Source of the DNA: Herbaspirillum sp. RV1423
GTDB lineage: Bacteria > Pseudomonadota > Gammaproteobacteria > Burkholderiales > Burkholderiaceae_D
Assembly (NCBI RefSeq): GCF_000577615.1
Contig: NZ_CBXX010000011.1
Coordinates: forward strand, 78,286-142,285
Direction: 5' to 3'
DNA: 64,000 bases
Made by a program: the position numbers and the translations under genes. Positions 25,743 through 33,265 of the stretch are shown piece by piece. Below the pieces are notes generated by a model that saw nothing but the letters and a program-made list of their open reading frames with translations, was not told the origin of the DNA and ran no database searches. How positions within the stretch are numbered: position 1 is the stretch's first letter; each line of letters starts with the position of its first letter.

Positions 25743-26735
25743 ATGCAAGTCCCTGCATTTTATTTCGACGGCAAGACCTCGCGCCGCCATCTCGTCACGC
25801 TGCATGTGGAAGACGGCGTGGCCAGCATCAGCGGCGATGTCGAACGCGCCTGCCCGATCATGCAGTTGCGCGTGTCCGAGCGACTGCATCGGGCGGCGCG
25901 CAAGGTAACCTATCCCGACGGCGCCTATCTCGAAATCCAGGACAACGCCGCTTTCGCCGCGCTGCTGCACGCGACCTCGCACCGCGACTCGCTGGTGGTG
26001 CGCATGCAGCAGAACTGGCGCGCAACGCTGGCTGCGGCTGCGGTACTGATTGCGGTGCTGGTGCTGAGCTACGCTTACCTGCTGCCCGCGGCGGCTGATC
26101 TGGTCGCCAAATCCTTGCCTCCAAGCGTCGAACAGCGCATCGGCGCCGGCGCGCTGGAGTTTCTCGACAATCACATCTTGTCGCCGACGCAGTTGCCGGC
26201 CGCGCAGCGCCAGGCAATCAAGACGCGTTTTCGCGCGCTGACCGCTGAGGTGGAAGGCGTGCCGCACTACGAGATTGTGTTCCGCAAGAGCCGCATCGGG
26301 CCGAATGCACTGGCGCTGCCCTCCGGCCAGATCGTGCTGACCGATGAGATCGTGAAGCTGCTGGATGACGATAACGCGGTCATGGGCGTGCTGGCGCATG
26401 AACTTGGCCACGTGCACCGGCGTCACCTCATGCGTCGCCTGATCCAAAGTTCGGCCATCGGCGCGGCGGCGACAGCCTTGTTCGGCGACATATCGGCGGT
26501 GATCGCCAATATCCCGACGGTGCTGCTCGACATGAAATACTCGCGCGACGTCGAGCGCGAAGCCGATGATTACGCGATCGCGCTGTTCAAGGCCAACGGC
26601 ATCAGCCGGCAAAAGCTGGCCTATGTGTTCGAAAAGCTCGGCGAGAAGGAGGCGGCCAGCGCCGACATTCCGCCTTACCTGTCCAGCCATCCTGCCAGCG
26701 CCGAGCGGGTTGAACGCATCCTGAACGCGCAATGA
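25743..26735 (+). CDS. M48 family membrane metallopeptidase
   Basis: A 330-residue protein. After a soluble N-terminal region (about 1-85) comes one membrane span (ATLAAAAVLIAVLVLSYAYLL), then the peptidase domain with the zinc motif HELGH (VLAHELGHVHRRH) and downstream glutamate in SRDVEREADDYA. PYLSSHPASAERVERI is the usual M48 end. This is an Oma1/HtpX-like zinc endopeptidase anchored in the inner membrane, probably for membrane-protein quality control. The ATG at 25743 is preferred; a TTG at 25731 overlapping DUF898 is possible. Confidence 0.9.
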   Translation: MQVPAFYFDGKTSRRHLVTLHVEDGVASISGDVERACPIMQLRVSERLHRAARKVTYPDGAYLEIQDNAAFAALLHATSHRDSLVVRMQQNWRATLAAAAVLIAVLVLSYAYLLPAAADLVAKSLPPSVEQRIGAGALEFLDNHILSPTQLPAAQRQAIKTRFRALTAEVEGVPHYEIVFRKSRIGPNALALPSGQIVLTDEIVKLLDDDNAVMGVLAHELGHVHRRHLMRRLIQSSAIGAAATALFGDISAVIANIPTVLLDMKYSRDVEREADDYAIALFKANGISRQKLAYVFEKLGEKEAASADIPPYLSSHPASAERVERILNAQ

Positions 26736-26981
26736 GCTCTCCCGACATGCTCGACCGGGACCGGCTGCGCCAGCAAATCGCTTTCCCGGCCAATCATCCG
26801 CCTCAAGCTGTCGGAGCTGGCGATGGAGTGCGTCTTTCTTGCCGATCCCGAAACCGCCGCCGTGTTGCAAGCGTTGTTGCCGACACGAAAAGTTTCCGCC
26901 GAGAATATTCCCGCAACCGTACTTTTACCGTCGCAGGAAAACCTTCTTTACATTTCGCACCAGTGTGCTAAATTGACCCCC
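26736..26981. other. intergenic region between M48 peptidase and TetR genes, with unexplained open frames
   Basis: Two short frames are open, one starting ATGA at the peptidase stop (26732) and one reading MECVFLADPETAAVLQALLP from 26823 into the TetR frame. Neither is a recognised protein. They might be pieces of a decayed reading frame. The TetR operator lies at its end. Confidence 0.35.
26953..26972. promoter_or_regulatory. TetR operator, copy 1 (in front of the TetR gene)
   Basis: TTTCGCAC-CAGT-GTGCTAAA, a near-perfect inverted repeat ten bases before the TetR start codon. The same 16 specified bases recur at 27670-27689, in front of the next small ORF. Confidence 0.78.
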
Positions 26982-27599
26982 ATGGATACCGTCATTCCCC
27001 GTACCACCAAAAGCGAACTGACCCTGGCCGCGATCGTCGACACCGCCCTTGAGATGGCGGCAGCGGAAGGTCTGGAGTCACTCTCTCTAGGTGAAGTGGC
27101 CAAGCGACTCAACATCAGCAAGAGCGGCGTGTTCTCGCGCGTGGGTTCGCGCGAAGCCTTGCAGCAGGCGGTGCTGGACGAATTCGACCGGCGTTTCGTC
27201 GAAGAAATTTTCAAGCCGGCGATGACGTTGCCGCGAGGGTTGCCGCGACTTAATTCGATGATCCGCAACTGGCTGCGGCGCACTAACGATGAAGTCAGTT
27301 GCATCTATATTGCCGGTGCCTTCGAATACGACGACATGGACAGTCCGATGCGCGAGCGCATCAAGAAAAACATCCTGCAATGGCGCGGCATGTTGCATCG
27401 GACCGTGGAACAGGCGCTGGAAGAAGGTCAGTTGCGTCCGGACACCGATCCGGAACAACTGGTGTTCGAGTTGTATTGCCTGATGGTCGGACTGATGCAC
27501 GACGCCCGCTTCCTGCGCGATCCGAAAGCCCTGGAGCGGGTGCAGACGGCATACGACCGCCTGATTTCGACTTATCGCAGTTTTAATTATCATGGCTGA
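26982..27599 (+). CDS. TetR/AcrR-family transcriptional regulator
   Basis: A 205-residue regulator. The helix-turn-helix is at about 12-58 (AAIVDTALEMAAAEGLESLSLGEVAKRLNISKSG in pieces, then VFSRVGSREAL). The C-terminal half has IYIAGAFEYDDMDSPMRERI, found in a TetR subgroup with a TetR_C-type ligand domain. The ATG at 26982 follows an operator that matches a second one downstream, so it should repress itself and the small ORF at 27703. The effector is unknown. Confidence 0.88.
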   Translation: MDTVIPRTTKSELTLAAIVDTALEMAAAEGLESLSLGEVAKRLNISKSGVFSRVGSREALQQAVLDEFDRRFVEEIFKPAMTLPRGLPRLNSMIRNWLRRTNDEVSCIYIAGAFEYDDMDSPMRERIKKNILQWRGMLHRTVEQALEEGQLRPDTDPEQLVFELYCLMVGLMHDARFLRDPKALERVQTAYDRLISTYRSFNYHG

Positions 27600-27669
27600 T
27601 TCAGTGATCGTAGCGCCGAAACGTTAAAGTGCGATCCCGGCGCGCGTATCCGGGGTTGCTTTATTTTAA

Positions 27670-27689
27670 TTTCGCACTATCGTGCTAAA
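27670..27689. promoter_or_regulatory. TetR operator, copy 2 (in front of the small ORF)
   Basis: TTTCGCAC-TATC-GTGCTAAA, identical to the site at 26953 outside the four-base centre. It lies 13 bases before the start codon of the 37-residue ORF. Confidence 0.78.
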
Positions 27690-27702
27690 TAAGGAATGGA
27701 TC

Positions 27703-27816
27703 ATGTGGATCACTATCGGAGTCATTGCGCTGCCCATTGGCGCCTCGCTGTTTTTCCAGTTGCGGCAAACCGTCAGGCTGGTGCCGGACTGCAATGAGGA
27801 TTTCGTCTTCATCTGA
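27703..27816 (+). CDS. 37-residue putative small membrane protein under TetR control
   Basis: A short ORF, MWITIGVIALPIGASLFFQL followed by RQTVRLVPDCNEDFVFI. The first 20 residues are hydrophobic enough for one membrane span, and the tail is short, acidic and ends in FVFI. AAGGA at 27691-27695 gives a good ribosome binding site with seven bases spacing. I do not recognise the family. The TetR-type operator directly upstream, shared with the preceding tetR gene, makes this the most likely regulated target. Too short for standard gene callers. Confidence 0.6.
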   Translation: MWITIGVIALPIGASLFFQLRQTVRLVPDCNEDFVFI

Positions 27817-28017
27817 GCCGGCCCAGTGAACAAAGCATGGCGGAACCTGCGACGACATACGCTGGACTGATTTCCGGCAGCGGCGAGGAACAATATTTTC
27901 ACCGGTGCGGTCCATATACCTGTTCCCGTGATTCAATGTTCGCTAAAGTTGCCTTTACGGCGGCTTGCCGCAACGACCTTGCATCATACCGCCCACCCCT
28001 TGCTCTGATGATTGTCG

Positions 28018-28719
28018 ATGTCCACGCCTACACCCGAACCGACCTTGTCTGCCGAAATCTTTCCCGACCGGCAACTCGCCAACCTGTCCTGCATGCTTGC
28101 CCTGGCGATTGCCGTCGTCAGTTGGTTTGCGCTGAGCGCACAGACCGACATCACCATCGGTCGCGTGCTGGGCCACGGCATGAGCGTGATGGATGGACTG
28201 GCGCGGCTTTCCAGCTATCTCACCAACCTGACCATCCTGCTGAGCGCCGTCAGCTTTTCCGCGCTTGCCTTGCAAGGCAGCAATCCCGTCAACCGTTTTT
28301 TCCGCAAGCCGCAGGTCATTACCGCCGTGGTTGCTTATCTGGTCTTCGTTGGCATCGCCTACAATCTTTTGCTGCGCCAGTTATGGCAACCGGCCGGTTT
28401 CCGTGCGCTCGTCAATGAGAGCCTGCATACCGTCATTCCCTTGTTGTCGATGGTTTACTGGATCTTTTTCGTCCCGAGTTTCCAGCCCAGCCTGAAAAAG
28501 AGCCTGCTGTGGCTGGTCTATCCGGTCGTTTATCTGTTCGTCACATTGTGGCGCGGCGACAATTCCGGCTTTTATCCCTATCCTTTCATCAACGTCCGCG
28601 ATCTCGGCTATCCCCACGTGCTGCTTAATTCTGTCGGCCTGTTCGCCGGCTTTCTGCTGCTGATGGGTTTGTTGCTGCTCATCAACCATTCCGGCAAAGC
28701 CATATTCCTGCGGCGCTGA
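28018..28719 (+). CDS. Pr6Pr-family integral membrane protein
   Basis: A 233-residue protein with about six hydrophobic helices. Landmarks are SYLTNLTILLSAVSF, FNNLL-like AYNLLLRQLW, ESLHTVIPLLSMVYWIFFVP and PYPFINVRDLGYPHVLLNSVGL. This is the pattern of the Pr6Pr (FAR-17a/AIG1-like) membrane protein group. The function is not established in bacteria. The ATG at 28018 is preferred to a TTG six bases upstream. It stands alone between two TetR genes. A GC-rich hairpin at about 28752-28774 without a T-tract follows it. Confidence 0.78.
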   Translation: MSTPTPEPTLSAEIFPDRQLANLSCMLALAIAVVSWFALSAQTDITIGRVLGHGMSVMDGLARLSSYLTNLTILLSAVSFSALALQGSNPVNRFFRKPQVITAVVAYLVFVGIAYNLLLRQLWQPAGFRALVNESLHTVIPLLSMVYWIFFVPSFQPSLKKSLLWLVYPVVYLFVTLWRGDNSGFYPYPFINVRDLGYPHVLLNSVGLFAGFLLLMGLLLLINHSGKAIFLRR

Positions 28720-28922
28720 TGCGCCCAGAACCCCCCGGGTTGGCACGCAGCGCCGCCGGAAGGCATCCGGCGGCGGCTGATTCCCGTTAATATGTAAAAA
28801 AATGTTATCGAAAGTCGCCACCAACGGCGTTTTCCTTCTCAAGTTGTGACATATATGACCGATATAAGCGGTAGACAGACTGCATCACCATTTACTGGAG
28901 CACGATCATTTCTCTCACATAC

Positions 28923-29525
28923 ATGCCTGATCCGGCCACAGGCAGACGCCGCAACCCCGCTACGCACGATGCCATTCTTGACGCCACGAGCGTCCTGTTG
29001 GAAGAAATCGGCTTCGACAAGCTCTCGCTTGAAGGCGTAGCTGCGCGCGCGGGTGTGGGCAAGGCCACCATTTATCGCTGGTGGCCCAACAAGAGTTCGC
29101 TGGCGATGGAGGCATTGCTGCGCGAAGTCGGTCCGGACGTGGCATTTCCCGAAACGGAATCGGTCCGGCACGACATAGAAGACCAGATCCGCAAGCTGGC
29201 CAAACTCTATCGCGGCAAAATCGGCCGCATCGTCTGCGAAATGATCGGCCTGTCCCAGTTCGATGCCGAGACCATGCGCCTGTTCAACGAAAACTTCCTC
29301 GATCCGCGCCGCAACGCCACCAAACAAGTATTGCTGCGCGGCATCAAAAGTGGTGAATTCAAGGCCGACCTCGACTTCGACGTCATTTTCGATCTGCTCT
29401 ACGGCCCGATCATCCAGCGCATGCTCATGCGCCACGCCGGCATTGACGAACGCCATGTCGATCTGCACGTTGCGCTGGTGCTCGACGGCATCTCCCCCGC
29501 CAAGACAAAAATAGAATTAATTTAA
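28923..29525 (+). CDS. TetR/AcrR-family transcriptional regulator
   Basis: A 200-residue regulator with helix-turn-helix LSLEGVAARAGVGKATIYRWW at about 38-58, the typical RWWPNKSSLAMEAL continuation, and a C-terminal TetR_C_16-like ligand domain ending FDLLYGPIIQRMLMRH. Such proteins often repress neighbouring transporters, but none is adjacent; the Pr6Pr gene upstream and the small membrane ORF at 29910 downstream are candidates. Single gene; the target is unknown. Confidence 0.88.
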   Translation: MPDPATGRRRNPATHDAILDATSVLLEEIGFDKLSLEGVAARAGVGKATIYRWWPNKSSLAMEALLREVGPDVAFPETESVRHDIEDQIRKLAKLYRGKIGRIVCEMIGLSQFDAETMRLFNENFLDPRRNATKQVLLRGIKSGEFKADLDFDVIFDLLYGPIIQRMLMRHAGIDERHVDLHVALVLDGISPAKTKIELI

Positions 29526-29909
29526 CAACATTCTCGCAAGTTTTGTTGCGCCGTAGGAATTTTGCACCTAAAATCAGAGACGAAACGTATCGTCTTGTTT
29601 TTCCTATTGCATAACAACGTGTCCAGGATCATTAACCGCGGACAAGTACAACCTCAGCGAGAACCGTAAATGCCCTGTCCAAATTTGGCTGCTTCCGGTC
29701 AGCCAGAGAATTATCCGCCAGCCGGCATGCGGAAGCAGTCGCCGCGCGTCCGGCTTTTCATTTCCCTGCCCGTTCTGCATCGTCTTCGGCTTCGCCTCGT
29801 TCCCCTGCCGCGCTTGTCGGAATGATGCCATCCCACGCTATAGCGCTGAAAAGACGAAATAAGAAACCGAACAAATTCAATCAAGTCAGTTTGCAAATGC
29901 GGGGGCACT
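29526..29909. other. 384-bp intergenic region without a supported gene
   Basis: Short frames exist on both strands (a 51-codon one on plus from 29670 and two on minus), none with a convincing ribosome binding site or similarity. It should contain the promoter of the small membrane-protein gene at 29910; nothing else is recognised. Confidence 0.45.
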
Positions 29910-30269
29910 ATGCAGAACGATGTGGCAAATAACGCGGTCAGCCTGAACAATCGTCACGATTATCTCAGTGACGGCGCGACGCACGATACCGGCGCTTGCC
30001 AGGGGCGCGTATACCGTACCTGGTTTTTCTGGAGCTTTGTACTGATACCGATCGTAGTCGTGCTCGGCTGGACGCGATATATCTCTTTCAGCTCCATGCC
30101 CTGGCTAGGCATCCGCGATGCCCAGCATGCGGTCCACTGGAACGAATGGATGCGCTACTACATCTGGCTGCAACTGGTCTGGCTGCCGGCCAATATGATG
30201 ATTTTCCTGATCTGGTGCGCACTCGGCGTGCGTATCTGGAACCACAAGAGAAAACCCTGCTTCTGCTGA
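29910..30269 (+). CDS. hypothetical small membrane protein
   Basis: A 119-residue protein of unknown family. Two hydrophobic segments are visible, about 35-55 (FFWSFVLIPIVVVLGWTRYI) and about 88-110 (YIWLQLVWLPANMMIFLIW plus CALGVRIW). The N-terminus is polar and the C-terminus is KRKPCFC with two cysteines near the end. GGGGGCACT precedes the ATG at 29910. It sits upstream of a Cache-GGDEF-EAL gene, but a 290-bp gap separates them. The codon use matches its neighbours, so it is likely a real gene. Confidence 0.6.
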   Translation: MQNDVANNAVSLNNRHDYLSDGATHDTGACQGRVYRTWFFWSFVLIPIVVVLGWTRYISFSSMPWLGIRDAQHAVHWNEWMRYYIWLQLVWLPANMMIFLIWCALGVRIWNHKRKPCFC

Positions 30270-30421
30270 CGCGGCACAATATCCTCATCCTCTTCCAGCG
30301 TGCCGCTCCCGGCATGCCCTTCGCCCACGATACGGACAATACGTCCATCAATCCATTTCACGCACGGACGAAAAAAGTATCTCATCGGCCCGCCGGGAAG
30401 CATATAAATCACGGGAACGTT

Positions 30422-30459
30422 CTGGAACTCATCTCAGGCCTACTCATGAAATGAGTTCT
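30422..30459 (-). repeat. 38-bp dispersed repeat, copy 2
   Basis: Read on the minus strand it begins AGAACTCATTTCATGAG and ends TGAGATGAGTTCCAG, matching the element at 1411-1448 at 33 of 38 positions. This copy has perfect inverted ends, GAACTCAT and ATGAGTTC. TATAAT follows at 30461-30466, so it may overlap the promoter of the next gene. Confidence 0.6.
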
Positions 30460-30562
30460 ATATAATCGTTCATCAAAAATCGCTGCGCTGCGATGAAACG
30501 GGATACATTTCCATAAAAAGAAAAGAGGCCTGAAAAAGAACCGCCAAGACCGATCACAATAC

Positions 30563-33262
30563 GTGCAAGCACTCGATCAAGAGACACACTTCCAAAAAAC
30601 GACAGTGAAGAAGCGCTTACCCAACGTCCTCAGCATCCTTGCCTGGCCCCTTGGCTGCCTCGTTCTTGCCGTCATCATGTGGTCGCTGCTGCTCTCGCGA
30701 CTCGGGGAACGGGAAACGGAAATCGGCAAGGCCGCATTACGGGAGGCAAGCGCGCAATCGAAGTCATATGCTGAACAACTCGCGCGCGCCGTCAGCCAGA
30801 TTGACCAGATCACCCTGCATCTCAAGTATTACTGGACCGACACCAAGGGCCGCCTGAGCGTGGAAGACCAGCAGCGGCAAGGCCTCTATCCCGCCTCGGC
30901 GCTGCTCTACGTCACCATCTCCGATCGCGACGGCAACCTGAAAACCAGTTCATTGCCATTGAAGAACGTTGCCAACATATCCGGCCGCGACTATTTCATC
31001 GCGCACAAGAACCACCCGCACGGCGGTCTGCTGATCAGCAATCCAGCCATGGGAATACGTTCGCAAAAAACGCTGATGCGTTTCTCGCGCCGCCTCGACA
31101 GCGCCGACGGCAGTTTCGACGGCGTCGTCATGGTCGCGGTGGAACCGGCATTCCTGGCGCCGGCGCAGGACGATTCGACGATAGGCAGAAACGATTTCAT
31201 GTCGCTCTTCAAGCAGGATGGATTGCCGCTGCTGGTGCGCACGATGGACGTCACCCAGACACAGCAAACCATCTTCCGGTCATTGCCGGTGCTGACCGGC
31301 ACGGGCGGCACCGCGGTTGCGTCCGGCGCCTCCTTCAGCGACGGTAAAGAACGCATCGTTTCATGGCATGCGGTACGCGACTATCCATTATTCGCAGTGG
31401 TTGGCATGTCGACCAGAGACATTTACGCATCGTTTCGTGAAAGAGCGGCCGACTACAAGTTCATCGCCACGGCATGCTCAGTTTTCCTGACGATTTGCGC
31501 CCTTGCCGGCATGCTGTTCTCAACGCGCCTGGCCATTCGCAGGCATGAAACCGAAAAAGCCCGTGAGGCATACGGCATTGCCACCGAAGGCGGCAACGAC
31601 GGTTTCTATATGTGGCTCGCCCTGCGCAACAAGGACGGCGAAGTCGTCGATTTCCAGGTGCTTGATTGCAACGAGCGCGGAGCCGCCATCTTCGGCGCCG
31701 ACAAGGCCAATTTCATCGGCCGCCATATGTCGCGCTTTTATTCGCAGGAATACTTCGCAAGGCTGATGCAGACTTTCCGCACCGCGATGGAAAACGGCGA
31801 ATACAAAGATGAATACCGGACGCCGCCGGAAAGTCCGCTGGGCGCATTGTGGCTGCACCGGCGCATGGTGCGCACGCGCTTCGGCCTGGCCATCACCGTG
31901 CGCGACGTCAGCGAGACCAGGGCGCATGAGGCGATCTTGCTGGAACAGCTCGATACCGACGAACTGACCGGCCTGCATAACCGCCACTGGGTCATCCCGT
32001 ACCTGAACAAGATGCTGCACGAGGCGGCCGGCGAAGGCCGCAGTTTTGCCGTACTGTTTCTCGACCTCGACGATTTCAAGAACGTCAACGACACGCTGGG
32101 GCACTCTAGCGGAGACCTGCTCCTGCAAGCGGTGACGCAACGCCTGCGCGAACTGGTTGCGGCGCCGCACGAGACGGTGCGCTTCGGCGGCGATTCCTTC
32201 ACCGTCATCCAGCAAACGAGCAGCAGCGACGATGCTGCGCAGCTCGCTGAACGCATCCTGCAGGCGTTTTCCAAGCCGCTCATGCTGGCCGACCAGAACA
32301 TCCTGCAGGTCAGCCTGTCGATCGGCATCAGCATGTTTCCGCGCGACGGAGAAAGTGTGGACGCCTTGCTCAAGCACGCCGACATCGCCATGCATGCAGC
32401 GAAATCGGATGGCAAGAAACGCTTCCGCTTCTATCAGCCGCAATTGTCCGAACGCCTGCAAGTCAAGATCGAAAACGAAACCGCGCTGCGGCTGGCGATC
32501 GAACGCGACGAATTCATACTGCATTTCCAGCCGCGCGTGAACACCATGAGCGGCGAATTCTGCAGCATGGAAGCGCTCGTGCGCTGGCAACATCCGGTAC
32601 GCGGCATGGTGTCGCCGCTGGAATTCATTCCCGTGGCGGAAGAAACCGGCCTGATCCTGAAGCTGGGCGAACAGATCATCCGCAAGGCCTGCGCGCAACT
32701 GGCGCAATGGAAAACCGCCGGCTTGCCCGCCCTGCCGATGTCGGTCAACGTCTCTTCGCGCCAGCTCAACCAAGGCAACCTCAATACCATCATCGCGACG
32801 GCGCTGCGAGACTACGGCATCGATCCGGCGCAGATGGAAATCGAGCTGACCGAATCGTGCATGATGGCCGATACACTGGAAATCGCCGAAGAACTGGCGT
32901 TCTTCCAGGAACTCGGCATCAAACTGCTGGTGGACGATTTCGGCACCGGCTACTCCTCGCTGTCGCAACTGCAGCGCCTGGATATGGATGTACTCAAAGT
33001 GGACAAGGCCTTCACCGCCGAACTTGGCGTGCGCGCGGAAGGCGAAGTCTTTTTCAACGCCATCGTATCGATGGCCCACGCCTTGCGCATGACCGTCGTC
33101 GCCGAAGGCGTGGAGACGGAAGCGCAATTGCACCTGCTGCAGGCGTTATGCTGCGACGAGGTGCAAGGCTACTACATTTCGCCCCCCGTCCCGGCCACCG
33201 ACATCCCGCATCTGATGCGACGGCGCTACCTGTTCCCGGCCTCTCCGGTCACGCTCGCCTGA
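30563..33262 (+). CDS. Cache-PAS-GGDEF-EAL cyclic-di-GMP protein with degenerate GGDEF
   Basis: An 899-residue membrane protein: TM1 at about 24-48, a periplasmic dCache-like sensor (about 50-295), TM2 near 297-320, a PAS-like region (330-455), GGDEF domain (about 460-620) and EAL domain (about 640-885). The diguanylate cyclase motif reads GGDSF (Asp544, Ser545), so cyclase activity is doubtful, whereas the EAL motif (Glu670, SMEALVRWQHP) and DDFGTGYSSL are intact. It probably degrades c-di-GMP in response to an external ligand, with the GGDEF part as a GTP-regulated domain. It starts with GTG at 30563. Confidence 0.9.
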   Translation: MQALDQETHFQKTTVKKRLPNVLSILAWPLGCLVLAVIMWSLLLSRLGERETEIGKAALREASAQSKSYAEQLARAVSQIDQITLHLKYYWTDTKGRLSVEDQQRQGLYPASALLYVTISDRDGNLKTSSLPLKNVANISGRDYFIAHKNHPHGGLLISNPAMGIRSQKTLMRFSRRLDSADGSFDGVVMVAVEPAFLAPAQDDSTIGRNDFMSLFKQDGLPLLVRTMDVTQTQQTIFRSLPVLTGTGGTAVASGASFSDGKERIVSWHAVRDYPLFAVVGMSTRDIYASFRERAADYKFIATACSVFLTICALAGMLFSTRLAIRRHETEKAREAYGIATEGGNDGFYMWLALRNKDGEVVDFQVLDCNERGAAIFGADKANFIGRHMSRFYSQEYFARLMQTFRTAMENGEYKDEYRTPPESPLGALWLHRRMVRTRFGLAITVRDVSETRAHEAILLEQLDTDELTGLHNRHWVIPYLNKMLHEAAGEGRSFAVLFLDLDDFKNVNDTLGHSSGDLLLQAVTQRLRELVAAPHETVRFGGDSFTVIQQTSSSDDAAQLAERILQAFSKPLMLADQNILQVSLSIGISMFPRDGESVDALLKHADIAMHAAKSDGKKRFRFYQPQLSERLQVKIENETALRLAIERDEFILHFQPRVNTMSGEFCSMEALVRWQHPVRGMVSPLEFIPVAEETGLILKLGEQIIRKACAQLAQWKTAGLPALPMSVNVSSRQLNQGNLNTIIATALRDYGIDPAQMEIELTESCMMADTLEIAEELAFFQELGIKLLVDDFGTGYSSLSQLQRLDMDVLKVDKAFTAELGVRAEGEVFFNAIVSMAHALRMTVVAEGVETEAQLHLLQALCCDEVQGYYISPPVPATDIPHLMRRRYLFPASPVTLA

Positions 33263-33265
33263 GGC

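Noticed and set aside
28752..28774. GC-rich hairpin after the Pr6Pr gene as a rho-independent terminator
   Set aside because: GCCGCCGG/CCGGCGGC pairs well, but no T-tract follows on either strand, so intrinsic termination is not supported.
29670..29825. 51-codon plus-strand ORF starting MPCPNLAASG
   Set aside because: No ribosome binding site, no hydrophobic or conserved pattern, and a position in a likely promoter region; could be chance.
31520..33133. 537-codon open frame on the minus strand opposite the GGDEF-EAL gene
   Set aside because: Antisense shadow of a complete gene; no signal, domain or ribosome binding site.
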